Assembly (NCBI GenBank): GCA_949825045.1
Contig: OX463835.1
Location: forward strand, 21,903,201-21,967,200
Direction: 5' to 3'
Source: Argyresthia goedartella
Lineage: Eukaryota > Arthropoda > Insecta > Lepidoptera > Argyresthiidae
DNA length: 64,000 nt
The notes below the pieces were generated by a model, which worked only from the letters and a program-made list of their open reading frames with translations, was not told the DNA's origin and made no database searches. Positions within the stretch are counted from its first letter, which is position 1. Each line of letters begins with the position of its first letter. Positions 10,483 through 22,843 of this stretch are shown piece after piece. The translations under genes were made by a program, and so were the position numbers.

Positions 10483-11419
10483 ATGTTCTTGGTAGGCTGC
10501 CCCTACACATCGCATCTTAATGCGACATATACATACAAAAATCTTCAAATTATTTATATCAAAAAGAAAGCTGGAGTCTATGATATTTTCATCCAAGACC
10601 GAGGTTTCAGAGATGCAATAGGATTGTTAACCTCATTGGGTTATTCCATAGACAAACCTGAGGGTAAAACTGCCAATAAATCTCGTTGTAAACTTTATGC
10701 AGGTGGGTGGTAGAAGTTGTAAATGGTCGGTTTAAGTGGGATTTTAAGTTATTTGGGAATAAATATTTTAATGTGTCTTTCACAAATCTAATGCCAGATT
10801 TTAGAATTGCAGCAGCGATCCTAAATAACTTTCATCCCGTTATAACTGACCGTCCTGATACCCAACTTATTTTGAACCATGCTTTAAGTAGATTAGAAAT
10901 GTTTAATTTGTTGGCAGAAACAGTTTACACGGAATAATTAACAGAGACCGCACCAATTTCATGCCCATTAATGCACACCTCCCTGAACTGCATGTGTTCC
11001 CCATGATAATAATCCCAGATTTGGTACTTTTTGGTTTAGCTACATACCAAATAAAACAAGCAAGGTCTTATTATGGGGAACACGCTCGCCGAAATGTTAC
11101 ATTCATTATTGAAATTGTCACCAACCTTACTAGATTTGAAGACAATAAAGTTTTAATAAGAGGCAAAATTTGTTCTCGGCACGTTGCAAGTAAAAATTAT
11201 TATTCATATTTACAACTTAATTTAAATGGTGAAGATTGGTGTCAATGAATAGAAGAATATTATTGTTCTTGCATTATCGGAAAGCGGACAGTGGGGAGTT
11301 GTGCCCATATCATGACAATTGTATGGTATCTGGGTTGGTTACGGCACCAAGAAGAGATATTACCAACTGCCAGTTTCTTAGATGGTATATTAATAAGAGA
11401 AGAAAATGATGAAGATTAA
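10483..11419 (+). pseudogene. ISL2EU-type DNA transposase remnant
   Basis: Three pieces of one protein can be read. 10483-10713 has FIQDRGFRDAIGLLTSLGY and ANKSRCKLYAGGW. 10707-11248 has VVEVVNGRFKWDFKLF and DFRIAAAILNNFHP, and then a spacer. Past a TGA at about 11246 the same frame continues with EYYCSCIIGKRTVGSCAHIM, WYLGWLRHQ and a stop at 11417-11419. The DRGF...VVE.VNGR.K block belongs to the DDE_Tnp_4 family (IS5/PIF-like), and the CxC...CxH SWIM-like C-terminus is characteristic of ISL2EU transposases. A frameshift near 10705, further breaks near 10940 and the TGA show that it is dead. The N-terminal region is missing. Confidence 0.75.
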
Positions 11420-12336
11420 AATAAATTGTTCTAATAAAACATGTTTTTTTCATTTCCCTACATTCCTTTGCGTTTAATTTCTTGGTCTCATCATGATTGA
11501 AGCTTGAATTTTGTTTTATTTTATTAATTTCCAAATGCCATATGATAGATAATTATTGAAACCGGGTGTAGGAATTACCTTTTATTTTGTCGGAGGGGGA
11601 AAATGGTATTACCCATGTCTAGGAGTCAGACCTCCCTGCTATGTCCGGGTCCTTAAACATGGAGCGGGCATCAGCTTGTGTAGTCTATGGACTTAAAACA
11701 ACCCCTGTGTTGTGTGTAGCAGTTATCGTCAGATGTTACTGCGAGCCATGGCTTCGGTATATGCTGAAGGCTTTCTACCTGCAATTTGCCCATTTGGGCC
11801 CACATATATGGGAAGGTTTGCCTGCTAATCCAATTTTACGAGCGGACATCAGCTCATAGTCAAAGGGCATGATAGCGGCATATTAGGGGGGCAGATGGCC
11901 TCCTCTACTATGAGATAGTTTTGTGGTTGAATATAAGTTGGTGGAGTACACCTACGTCACGTAACCGAAAAAAAAACACGCGAGCGTACGTAGGTACAAC
12001 GTTCATCGTCAGCATCAATAATATATAGTTAGTTCACTGTCTTAAATTTAGTTGGAATGACGTTAGCAAAGCAGGCAACATCCATAATCCAAACGATTAG
12101 TTTCACCCACATTCTAGGTGATAAATAGACTAGATAAATAAATGGAATGTCTGGCTACGGTATCCATAGAAAATGCTAACCTTCGCTATGCATTCCAGGA
12201 AAAACTAAAATGTAACAAACAAAACATCAATTGCCATTTGTAGGTTATATTTTCATTCTGATATATTGGCTGACTGACAGTTTATTTTTATTCCTCAGGG
12301 TGGTCAAAAAAATTGAAAAAATATAAGCTTTTTTTA
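11420..12336. other. spacer without recognisable gene
   Basis: No coding sequence or clear repeat structure is supported here. Any right terminus of the ISL2EU element could lie in this stretch, but I could not find a matching left terminus. Confidence 0.5.
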
Positions 12337-12356
12337 TTAACCCTTAATTTCTCATT

Positions 12357-12870
12357 GTTCGTCACACCGGACACACACTTAAAAAAAATGTTACGTCAAT
12401 TTTATTTCTATATGAAATGTTTCGATTCACCCCACAAGGATACTTTGTCTATGGTCTAAGGGAAAAAAATGTACGGATGGCAACACTATTTTGGCATTTG
12501 CAAGTGTCAACATGTTGCGGAGCCGCAGGTCTCGCGTTTTGTCCAAGGTAGATATTCTTTTCCTTGGTTTTTTGGGGCAAATATTAAAAACTTTTCTTTG
12601 CATCATGCTTTTTATGAGTTTGTTTATAAATTGTAATAGCAATATTTCATTATTCCCTCATAAAATAACCTATCTAAACTTTCAAATTATGTGTCCGTTG
12701 CACCGGACATTGCGAACTATGCCGTGGTTTTGTTACTTTGGTTATGTCCGTCACAGCGGACCTTGTGACATACGCTGTAAATGACATCTCACAAGCTATT
12801 CCGCCACAGCGTACCTTGCGAATTTCACTACATTAAAGGTGTCATATCCGATGTCCGGTGTGAAGGCCAC
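12357..12870. promoter_or_regulatory. piggyBac left subterminal palindromic repeats
   Basis: The pattern TGTCCG, then 4-6 bases, then CGGACA (with variants) occurs near 12357 (TTCGTCACACCGGACA), 12690 (TGTCCGTTGCACCGGACA), 12745 (TGTCCGTCACAGCGGACC), 12799 (TTCCGCCACAGCGTACC) and 12849 (ATGTCCGGTGTGAAGG). Each is a near-palindrome of about 18 bp. Their clustering at the element ends, with partners at 15219 and 15273, suggests binding sites for the element's own transposase; that role is inferred. Confidence 0.6.
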
Positions 12871-12928
12871 TGCGTATACAAATGGCCTTGGTTTCACTGC
12901 TTGAACTTTCTTTTTCTGATCTTTTCAG

Positions 12929-14961
12929 CAAAAAGCTTCATCCCGCGCTGGAAAAATCCTTGCTTTAGTGCCTAACCAGCATGCGCTCTCTGAAACTGAT
13001 GAAAAGTCTGATTCTGATCGTGAACTTTTACAAAACCTTGACTCATCAGCTTCCTATTCCACATCTCCTGCACCATCCTTGGACTCTTCTCTCGAGTGGC
13101 TTAGCATACTTGATAGTCCAACACCTAATAACACTGAAGGCTCACCCTGTGACCATAACCAAAATTCTGACTCTTCTGCTAGATGCAGCCCAGAACCACG
13201 TAACAGCAGATATGTACCCCAATCACCCGAAATAAATGTCGAAGAAGCAGTGCCTTTGACTCCGATCTTTGATGCAATTTGCCCAACTCCATCAAGACAG
13301 CCTAACTACGAAGATGTACCTACCTTGTCTGCCTTACCCTCTATCGCTTCTGTGTCCGTTGAATCTCCACTAGCTCATCCCACAAAAAGAAAGACACGGT
13401 CGTCTAAGCGCTCGAAACCTGTACCGAAGAAGAGAAAACGAGTAGCAAAGTTCACACTGCAATATAACTGGCGAAAGGTTGTCTATCAACATGCTGCTTC
13501 AATTGAAGCTACTAACGATGACGATGACTATGTTGATCTGCCAGACCCTTCCGCATTATCGTATTTCGATCTCTTCTTCACGCCTGACATCTACGATGAT
13601 ATTGTGGAACAATCAAATTTGTATTCTGTCCAACAGAAGGGTAGATCATTACAACTGACAGTGAGTCAATTGAAAAACTTTATAGCGATACTCATAATCA
13701 TGGGTGTTGTCAATATGCCATCTTACCGTGACTACTGGAGCACAGCAATGAGATACCACAGAGTTGCCGATTTAATGCCGCTGAATAGATTTGAAAAAAT
13801 AAGACGCTTGATCCACTTTGCCGACAACAGCCAGGAGAATTCGGACAGATATTATAAAATTCGCCCTGTTGCCGAAAAGATTCGCAAGAACTGCCTAGCC
13901 CAAGAAAAGGAGAATAAATTTAGCATCAATGAGATGATGATTGCATATAAAGGCAAAAAAGCCGGCAAAAGGAAACAATATATGAAGGACAAGCCGAATA
14001 AGTGGGGTTTTAAAAACTACGTACGTGCAGGAGTATCCGGTCTTATTTATGATTTTATTCTCTACGGAGGAGAAGACACATTTAGAGACCACACTTTTAC
14101 TGAAGAGGACGCGTCGGTGGGGTTTGGCGCACAGGTCGTTATTGCTCTTTGCAAAAGCATAAAAAATAAACCGGCCACAGTGTAATGCGATTTTTTTCAT
14201 CCCCGGAGTTAATGTTCATACTGAGAGAGCATTATGGAATTTTCGGATTAGGAACCATACGGAATAACAGACTGAGAGGTGGAGAAAAAGTTTTACCAGA
14301 TGAAAAAACTATGAAGAAAAAGCAAAAGGGCAGTCATGCTCATGCTGTCTGTAATGAAAACAGACTTATCATTGTGCGCTGGAATGATAATAAACCTGTG
14401 ACTCTAATCAGCTCATATGTTGGCGTAGAGCCAATTAAAAAAATCAAGAGGTACTCCAAAGAAGCCAAGAAAAAGGTGGACGTTGATTGCCCTCAAATTG
14501 TTGCTGAGTCCAACAAATATATGGGAGGCGTAGACCTCGCTGATATGTTAGTAGCTCTCTACAAAACACCCCTGAAATCACGCAGATGGTACCTCCGTAT
14601 TTTCGCACAGCTGATTGATATAAGTATCAATAATGCGTGGCTCTTGCACCGTAAAAACTGTGGAAAGGGAAAACCATTGAAATCGTTTCGGCTGGATGTT
14701 TTTGAAAGTCTTATCAAAACTGGAAAATCTCAACAATTGAAGACATCCGAGGTTTCTAAAATCAAAAATCCCGTGAAAGCAAGACCAGCGGATCCTGTTA
14801 AGTTTGACAACTTTGGACATTTCCAATCCACCACAGATGAGGGTAGATGTAGATTTTGTAATAAGAAGACGACCGTTTTCTGCATCAAATGTGATATAAG
14901 GTTATGTTTTGTAAGTGGCAAAAATAGTCGAAACTGTTTCTTGGCCTTCCATACCAAGTAA
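12929..14961 (+). pseudogene. piggyBac-like transposase (DDE_Tnp_1_7), broken by a stop and frameshift
   Basis: The frame opens right after a consensus 3' splice site (TTTTCTGATCTTTTCAG at about 12912-12928), and no ATG begins the long frame, so a short 5' exon upstream is likely. The N-terminus is acidic and Ser-rich, followed by a basic KRKTRSSKRSKPVPKKRKRV stretch that resembles a nuclear localisation signal. The DDE_Tnp_1_7 core follows (SYFDLFFTPDIYDDIVEQ, FSINEMMIAYKGKKAGKR, KPNKWGFKNYVRAGVSG, YDFILYGG). At 14183 a TAA interrupts the FCDN-type motif. Just after it a small deletion shifts the frame to 14185-14961, which holds FFSSPELM, YMGGVDLADM and a Cys-rich C-terminal finger (CRFCNKK, CIKC, RNCFLAFH). 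One stop plus one frameshift inactivates it. Confidence 0.88.
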
Positions 14962-15214
14962 TATGTGGATATTGTGTTTTTCCAGATTTATTTTGATATT
15001 TTACGTGTTTTATGGCTAACGATATGTTTTTCAGAAAAGCCAGTTCTTATGATGTTCAGTGGTATTATGTGCATTTCTAGAATTTTTATTGTGATGTGAT
15101 GGTGTTCCGTCCTAAAACTAATAATTAGTGTAACTTAACTAAGATTAACTATGAAGAAGTAAAAATAAATGTTATATTTATTATGCTGCCTAAGTGACTT
15201 TTTATATACCTTAG

Positions 15215-15300
15215 TTCATAATGTCCGTTACAGTGAACACACATCAGGCTATGTTGTTCATAGGATACTTCGCAGTGTTCGCTGCCACGGACATAAGTTT
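15215..15300. promoter_or_regulatory. piggyBac right subterminal palindromic repeats
   Basis: ATGTCCGTTACAGTGAACAC near 15219 and GTGTTCGCTGCCACGGACAT near 15273 are further copies of the repeat seen at the left end; the second is in inverse orientation to the first. Their position, 110-195 bp inside the right TIR, mirrors the left cluster. Confidence 0.55.
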
Positions 15301-15415
15301 AGTTTCAGGATTTTTATTTATATTTTTTCTGTCCTCCTTGAGACCCTCTGAGAGGCATACAATAACAATAAATTACATTTTCATGTTTGGGTATTTCTGC
15401 GAAATAAAGGGTTAA

Positions 15416-16388
15416 ATATAAAATAATTACAATAAAAATTATATTTTTTTATATAAATAACTTAATAAGTATTTAAGTATACTTTCGAATGAAACCAATT
15501 TCATCAATTTCGAAGTTCCTGTACCAAAAAAAGTAGATCTTCTTTCTACATAAATGCCCACCTAGGTAGGTACGTCATAGAATAGAAGTACTATTGCGTA
15601 GTGAGGGCAGGTAGGTACCTACCTACGCATACTAGCTGCTTTTCTTGAGGTTTCCGTCAACCGCAATTAACTCGGACCGCGAATTTTATAAAAGAATGTT
15701 TTTTTTTTTACAACATTCGTTTTATCACCAAAATCATCATAGGTACAACCCTAGCACATTCGCTCGTTGACGCATTCGCACGTGGGTCGCGCGGTGGGCA
15801 AAACAATCTCAACGCTCTGAGTGCGTACTTATGGCACAGATTACTAACTTATGCTTATTTATTTATTTATTATATTACTAATTATGCTACATTTCTTCTC
15901 GCTGCGAATAGCAGTTATACGTGGCACCACACGTTACGAGCGGTGGCCTTGAATGCGCAGTAGTCACTTTTCATTACCTATACATTTGCGCAGTAATTTT
16001 CGCCAAACAACGTCGCCCAGCGTTCTTAATTCGCGACGCGAGGTATATTATTATTAAGATTTTGTAGGCTATTATAGCGTAGGTATTTCGCTTTTATATT
16101 GGAGTGATGTATCTGTTCCGAAGTAACTAGTAAGTAATCGGTGGCTTAACTAATGGGACAGTTTTTTTTTTGTTTTTATCTAATTAAGTGCTTTATTATA
16201 AGTGTTAGTGCCGTTTTCCATATTAAATAGGATAATGTTACTTTTCTCGTGAATATGTTACTTTTTGAGCTGTCTCGCGTTACATTTGACTATCTGCCAC
16301 TGGCAACACTCTCGACCCGTCATACCACAGACTATTAATTATAGGTACAGAGAACAAAGAGTCCCTTTTTTATACAAAAAAATATAGG
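15416..16388. other. spacer upstream of the I-like LINE
   Basis: No gene is supported. The region includes GTAGGTACCTACCTAC-like words and some CpG-rich patches near 15770-15800 and 16010. The last eight bases, AATATAGG (16381-16388), are one copy of the target duplication of the following LINE. Confidence 0.55.
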
Positions 16389-16520
16389 AAAAGCGCGGGA
16401 AACCATTGAAATAACCAGGCGGGATTTTCGAAGTTTTTATTAATTTCATCGATTACTCGTGTATCTATCGGGGTTTTTAGAAATAAAAGGCGTCTGGAGA
16501 CAAATAAAAAGAAACCAATC

Positions 16521-17636
16521 ATGGGGAAGGCGCGAATAAGAAAGAGAAAAAAAGATGAGGCTGAAGAGAAAAGTGAAGGAGACTCCACGTCGTCGTCCGA
16601 GTCAGAGGTCGAAAGCGCAGATAAGTACAAACCTTATCTGGTAACAGATTATAAGAGACGATACCCTGAGGATTCCGGTGCTACATAATTTGTAGTATTC
16701 GTAGAGTCTTCCAATGCGGATATACCTATAGGAACCCGAGACCTAATGTCCATATCTAGCTGTATCAAAAGGTTTAATAAAGGAATCAAATATCTTAGGT
16801 CAATGAACAAGTTCAAAATTCCCATATACTTCGAAAAAGCCAGCCTTGCTAATGCCTTCTTGAACAATGCTACATTTTTAAAAGACTACCAATTTAAGGC
16901 CAATATACCAGCTTCAAGCACTGAAATTACAGGTATAATTAAAAATGTACCCACCAACTTGACAAACAAAAAGATATTCCCAATGCTATCAAGCTACAAG
17001 AAAATAATATCTGTTCGAAGATTCACAAAAAGGACCAAAGTTGATGATAACTTCATTCAACAGCCGCTGCAGACAGTAGCCATCACCTTCGCGACGTCAG
17101 TTCTTCCAGACTACGTAGATTTGGACGGTTGGCGGCATGACATCTCAGCGTATGTTCCACCAGTCAAACAATGTTTCCGGTGTCTCAGGTATGGCCATTT
17201 AGCAAAGTTTTGGAAGAACTCCGAGCGCTGCTTCATCTGTAAAGAAGACCACTCATATAAAGTTTGTAAAACTCCGATCGAACAGGCCTAATGCTTCCAT
17301 TGCGATGGCAATCACGTTAGCATTTCAGCTCAGTGTCCAATTAAGCAAAAGAAAATACAAGAAAACAGACAAAAAGTTCAGACACCATCATTCGCTGACA
17401 TATTCAAAAATGGAAATTTCCCACCTCTCGGCCCTAAGAAGCCTCTTGATCTCTTGACATAATTAAAATCAAATGACAAGGCACTGAATCTCTTAGTGCA
17501 AAGCATTATAAAAATTATAACATTAAATAAGACACAAGATACCCCAATATCCTCTAAAAATGTGTTAGATGTTTTAAGCGATTTTTTCAACTCCAGTGAT
17601 ACCAAGAACATTAGTACAAATTCACAGACAAATTAA
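16521..17636 (+). pseudogene. LINE ORF1 (gag-like, zinc knuckles), copy 2
   Basis: The ATG at 16521 begins MGKARIRKRKKDEAEEK. A TAA replaces the glutamate codon of the conserved GATEFVV near 16686. The frame then resumes (CIKRFNKGIKYLRS, VPTNLTNKKIF, then CFRCLRYGHLAKF and CFICKEDHSYKVC). A second stop (A* instead of AKCFHC) occurs near 17290, and the rest (CFHCDGNHVSISAQCP, a Ser/Thr-rich tail) follows. The first knuckle has W in place of the last Cys (AKFWKNS). Three knuckles in series are typical of I-type ORF1 proteins. Confidence 0.82.
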
Positions 17637-19908
17637 AGATAGTACAGTGGAATGCTCAAAGTCTGTTATGTAATCGTCATATTTTTACTCAATTTTTGTA
17701 TGAAAATAATATTGACATAGCTTTAGTTTGCGAAACTTGGCTCAAGCCTACACAACGTTTAAATATTAAAGGATACTCAATAGAACGCAATGATTGTGGC
17801 AATAAACACAATGGTGTTGCCATAGTCATTCGTAACAACATACAATACAGTAGATTAAAAACATTTTTTGATGATTCACTTCAGATTATTGCTATCAAAA
17901 TAAACTTTAATAACAGTTCATTATCAATGGCCAGTCTTTATAACCCGACAAATTGTAGTCATACTTTTAGAAAAACAAAATTTGTTAATTTTATTAATAC
18001 CTTACCACAACCATGCTTAGTAGAAGGTGATTTCAATGCACATCACACCATGTGGGTTTGCCAATCTGTCAGTACTCGTGGAAGAGATGTCCTCGACGCT
18101 GTAAATGAATGCAATTTAGTGTTATTAAATGACACACAACCAACAACTGTAGGTGCAAATAACTGGAGACCAAATGGTTTGGATTTAACAATAGTCAGCC
18201 CCTCTATAGCCCTTAATTGCAATTGGACAGTATAAGATGATCCCCTGGGAAGTTATCATCTACCCACAATAACTGAGATATTGTTCAACACTATCACTGA
18301 TTCTTCTACAAACAACTTTATTTCTCAAAATAACACAGCTGCACTCAAAAGACCTAATCTACGGCTAGTAAATTGGAATAAGTTTTCAAAGCTCGCCAAC
18401 ACTATGCTTAAAGAATTTATTATTAACCATAACGATCCTCTACAGTCTTACTATGACTATTGTGATATCATTCATAAAGCTATTAATCAATCGATATTTA
18501 GAATTCAGGCCCAAAATTCAAATATGAATAATAATAGCTCGAAACAGACAGGAAGCAATTTTAAATACCGGCATCCTCCTCTGCCATGGTGGAATGAAAA
18601 GTGTGCTAATGCAGTTCAAAAAAGTAAGGAAGCTTTTATTATATTTAAACAAGATCCTAGTGATTTAAACTATATTAATTTAAAAAAAATGCAGGCTGAG
18701 AAAAAACTTATTATTAAATTAGAAAGATAGTTGGAAGGAATACTGTACTGAAATAAATAGATCCACTCCAATTTCGAAAATTTGGCGAACTATGCGAAAA
18801 TTTAATAAATCCTACAATAAAAGTACGAAACTAAATAATAATAATGAAATATTTTGGATAAATAACTTTTTAAGGAAATATACACCTGACTTTGTTTCAC
18901 AACCAATGCAAATAAATAATACTTCTTCCGTAAACCCCACCAATAGTTACATTATCAATCCATTCACCATAGATGAGTTAAAAGCAGCTATCAAGTCACG
19001 TAAAGACACAACCTATGGTTTAGATTGCATTTCTTACAAAATGTTTCAAAAACTGGAAACAGATTGCCTTGTGAAATTTTTAAATATTTTAAATTTACTC
19101 TGGGACCAATCAATAATTCCAAAAGAGTGGAAACAAGATTGCTTGGTTCCAATTCTAAAAGCAGGAAAAGATCCAAATGATGCAGACTCTTACCGTCCCA
19201 TTGCATTAACATCTTGTGCAGGTAAACTTTTTGAGCAACTTATGAAATCCAATCATATTCTTCCAAGAAATCAGTTCGGGTTACGTCGCGGTCGGTCAGC
19301 AAGAGAAAGTATAGGGCATCTCTTCCATGATACTGACGCTGCGGTTAACAGTAATAAACATCTTGTCTGTATTTTTTTCGATATTGTAGGAGCATTCAAT
19401 GACATAATTCATTCTGTTTTATTTACCATTCTTTCTTCTTTGGGAATACCTGAAAAAGGTGTTAGGTGGATTTATGAGTTTATCAGTGGAAGAGAAGTTT
19501 ATGTTAAGATGAGTTGCAATAATATTTTTGGGCCTAGATTGTCAACTAAAGGCGTCTGTCAAGGTGGCATTTTGAGCCCTTTATTGTATATTCTCTACAT
19601 CCACAGGCTCAATGATATGTTAGGAACAGAAGTCAGCAACTTACAGTTTTCCGATGATTTGGCTATTTATTGCAGTGGTAATAACATCACACACACAACT
19701 CAAAAATTAAATTTAGCACTGGAAAAATTACATAATTACTTTCAATATTTAAATCTAGAAATTAGTCCAGCTCAAAGTAAAGTAGTCATATTCTCAAAGA
19801 AAAAAGTCATACCAGTTAAGCTACAATATGACAATAACTTATTACCAATTCAATCTCAAATAAAATTTTTGGGTGTAGTTTTTACACAGAATCTCTCATG
19901 GTGTAGAT

Positions 19909-21111
19909 AACAATAATAATAATCCTTTATTGCACAGAAAACACAGTGGAAATTATAACAGAAACAGTATGCAAAGGTGAGCTTATTTCTAAAAAGAAAT
20001 TTCTTACAGCTAACCTGTGAATAAAAGAGAAAAATAAAATATAGAGAGGTAGTCCTAGTGTACAATTAAGAGTTAAAAGAAATAAATAAAATAAATATAC
20101 TATCAAATAAATCACAATACACCCTACGTAATTACTATAAAATAAATAAATAGAATACAATAAATAAATAGATATACATAAATACTATAAGATACCCACT
20201 ATTCGGAACAGAGGAGATGCTGTTTCAATTTTTTCTTGAAAGTGACCAAGGATTTGCAATCCCTTATAGCGCAAGGAAGTGCATTCCACAAACATATTGC
20301 CCTTAACCTAAACGAGTGCTCGTAAGCAACAGTGTTGTGCTGAGGAATTGACAAAAGTGACACCGTGTGAGATCTCCGAAGTCTATCCCCTGAGAAAAGA
20401 TACTCAAAACGTTCACGAAGATATGCAGGGTAGCACGGATTTCTCAAAATATTGAAGAGGAAGGAGAGAATGTGCATATCACGACGAAGTCGGATCGGGA
20501 GCCAGCCTAATTCCCTACGATATTGGGACACGTGGTCGTACTTACGAAGTCCGAAAATAAACCGAATCCCGAGATTTTGGAGTCGCTCGAGTTTGTTCAG
20601 TAGATCTTCGTTCGCACTGGCCCAGCAAACATCGGCGTAGTCTATTAAAGGCAGAAGAAGGGTCTGAGCTAGCATGATTTTAGTCTGCCTAGGCAGGAAG
20701 AACTGCAAACGCCGAAGAGAATGAAAGGATGCAAAGACTCGTCTGCTGACCTCACAAACATGGGGCGACCAGGATAATAGATTGTCAAAAACAACGCCAA
20801 GATTTTTGGCTTTCTCGCTATACTTGACAATGGTACCGTCAAATAGAACGGGATCAACGGACTTATTCTACAACAAATCAAGTAAGTGCCGTGTACCTAG
20901 TATCATCACCTGAGACTTGTCCGGGTTGACTAATAGCCCATACGAAAGAGACCATTTCCTGATGTTGTCGAGGTCAGCATTCAAAGCCTCAACAGTCGAA
21001 GTCAGATCACACAGGGGAAAATGCCGATAAATTTGAAGGTCATCTGCATAAAGATGATACGAGGAAGACAATACATCCGAGATGGAATGGATGAAAACTG
21101 AGAAGAGAAGA
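19909..21111 (-). mobile_element. 5'-truncated LINE inserted in the RT of the I-like LINE
   Basis: GTAGAT occurs at both borders (19903-19908 and 21112-21117). Removing the insert plus one GTAGAT rejoins SWCR with VDMLIA in frame. On the minus strand it contains RT sequence (HLYADDLQIY, WSLSYGLLVNPDKSQVMILG) and the C-terminal region (FFLPRQTKIMLAQTLLLPLI, DYADVCWASANEDLL, CLWNALPCAIRD), then a 3' UTR and an AATAAAGGATTATTATTATTG-like tail (ATT repeats). A stop near 20880 interrupts it. The same family occurs at 23795-24721. Confidence 0.88.
20199..21071 (-). pseudogene. LINE reverse transcriptase C-terminal part
   Basis: Frame 21071-20868 holds the YADD active-site motif and the thumb. It ends in LLDLL*, and the protein resumes in another frame (VDPVLFDGTIVKYSEKAKNL) into 20708-20199, 169 residues ending QHLLCSE. 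Everything 5' of the YADD motif is missing by truncation. YHLYADDLQIY with WLPIRLRRDMH resembles Jockey/CR1-type RTs that lack RNase H. Confidence 0.8.
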
Positions 21112-22843
21112 GTAGATATGTTGATTGCATAACGGAACGAGCTTTAAGAGCTACCAACACTTTAAGATCTTTGGTTGGCAGCCATTGGGGTGCCGATCCT
21201 AAGATTCTTTTAACTCTATACAAAGCCCTTGTAAGAAGTCACTTTGACTAGGTTTTTTCTGTTATTGTATAGATCCAAAATTGGTAGATAAACTTGAAAA
21301 GATCCAAAATATAAATTTAAGATTAATCTTAGGAGCCTTTAAGTCATCTCCAATTAATTCAATGCAGGTTGAGTGTAACTTGTGTCCATTAATGATCAGA
21401 TTTAATCATTTAAAACTTAATTTAATTATCAATTTGTTGTCTGAGATGGCAATCTCCTTCTTTCTAAACTACTAATGCTTAACTCTAATAACTTTTTAAC
21501 TTGTAACATTCAAGAAACTTTAACTTATAAGAGTAAATATAATATCTACAATAGTAGTACTTTGCCTTGTTATGAAGGATCATATGAGAGCAAATTCTGT
21601 GGGTTAAAGATTCACATAGATAGGACACTGAGTGATAAATATGTAGTTTACAATAAATTGGATGAACACAAGAGAGTTTATACAGATGGCTCGAAATGTA
21701 ACGAAAAAGTCTCCATGGCTTACTATGATCCTGTCACTAAATTGGGACATGGGTTCAGATTGCCATCAAATGCAAGTATATACACAGCAGAAGCTCAAGC
21801 CATTTATGCATCTTTAGAATATATAGAATCAACTAACCTCAGTTTCAAGAAATGGTTGATAATTTCGGACAGCATGAGCGTTGTAATGGCACTGTCAAAT
21901 CCCACGTACAATGGTAGCACAAACTATATTATTTATAACATAAGGCAGAAAATTAGTAGGCTTTGGCTCAATCAAGATAGAGAAATAAGTTTGTTTTGGG
22001 CACATCTCACATTGGCGTCTCTGGCAACGAACTCGCTGATAAACTTGCCTTGCCAGCTCTATAATAAAAGCCCCAATATTCACCAAATACCTGTCAAGAA
22101 CATTAAGTTGCCAGCTTCAGATTGCAAAACCGACATTAGAACGAATATTAAATATCAATGGATGCTTCATTGGAGAGAAACGACACAATTAAAGGAAAAT
22201 GGTACAGCTATATTAACTCGGACATTAAGAGACCATGGTTTATCGTCGGAAAATATCTACATAGAAACTTTTACACAACAATTTGTCGTTTGAGAATTGG
22301 ACATGGCAGATTTAATGAACATTTACATAGATTGAAAATGATTCCTTCCCCAAATTGTACATTTTGTAATTTTGAAAACCAATCTCTAAATCATATATTT
22401 TTTGATTGCCCTCAATTCAATAGACAAAGACTAGTATTCATTGACAGCTTATTTAATTTTTACAAAGAAGCCCTGGATGTCCCGCGCTCTATTCAGGATC
22501 TCCCTAAGAATATAGAAGCATTTTATATTTATAATTGTATCAAGAGTACCATTGGAGTTATTTGAAAAATAATAATACACCGGAATATACTTAAACTACC
22601 TGATTTGACAACTCGGATGTGACCTATAAACACTGGAGGAAAATTGATGCCCGATTTGACAACACGGATTGACCTAAACATACTGGATTATGAAGTTAAA
22701 GAATAAATACTGAAGAAAATACCATCGAAAGACAAGGCTTTTAGCTTCAATCAATATGAAGAGAAGTAAAGAAATTAAAATAAGACCAGGCGGTATGGGC
22801 TTAAGCTCATAGCCTTCTCCAAAAAAAAAAAAAACAATATAGG

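Larger units (their letters stand above)
12341..15411 (+). mobile_element. piggyBac-like DNA transposon
   Basis: TTAA lies at both borders (12337-12340 and 15412-15415), the diagnostic piggyBac target duplication. The left end reads CCCTTAATTTCTCA and the right end, in reverse complement, CCCTTTATTTCGCA, an imperfect TIR of about 14 bp. The 3071-bp interior carries one transposase gene and several copies of a short palindromic repeat near both ends. The element looks whole in span but its transposase frame is broken. Confidence 0.9.
17636..22565 (+). pseudogene. LINE ORF2: endonuclease, RT, RNase H, copy 2
   Basis: The domains are recognisable in order. The APE-type endonuclease (17640-18235) has VQWNAQSL, LVCETWL, GDFNAHHTMW and LDLTIVS. 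A linker follows (18281-18730). The RT (18792-19908) has YRPIALTSCAGKLFE, CIFFDIVGAFNDI, GVCQGGILSPLLY and LQFSDDLAIYC. After the nested insert come the RT thumb (from 21118), the RNase H (VYTDGSKCN, YTAEAQAIY, IISDSMS, WAHLTLASLATNSL) and a Cys-rich motif (CTFCNFENQSLNHIFFDC). Several stops and shifts are present (18236, 18730, 21250, 21474, 22150). The catalytic motif has FSDD instead of the usual FADD, and IVGAF instead of I.KAFD. The RNase H histidine region is altered (HLTLAS for HxGIxG). Confidence 0.85.
16389..22835 (+). mobile_element. I-like LINE with RNase H domain, copy 2
   Basis: Full-span element with ORF1, then ORF2 with endonuclease, RT, RNase H and a C-terminal Cys-rich motif, ending in a 14-base poly(A) (22821-22834). 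AATATAGG precedes the 5' end (16381-16388) and follows the poly(A) after one C (22836-22843), an 8-bp target duplication. The 5' border coincides exactly with the point where similarity to copy 1 begins, which supports a true 5' end. Multiple stops and frameshifts, and the insertion at 19909-21111, make it inactive. RNase H after RT places it near the I/LOA groups. Confidence 0.88.
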
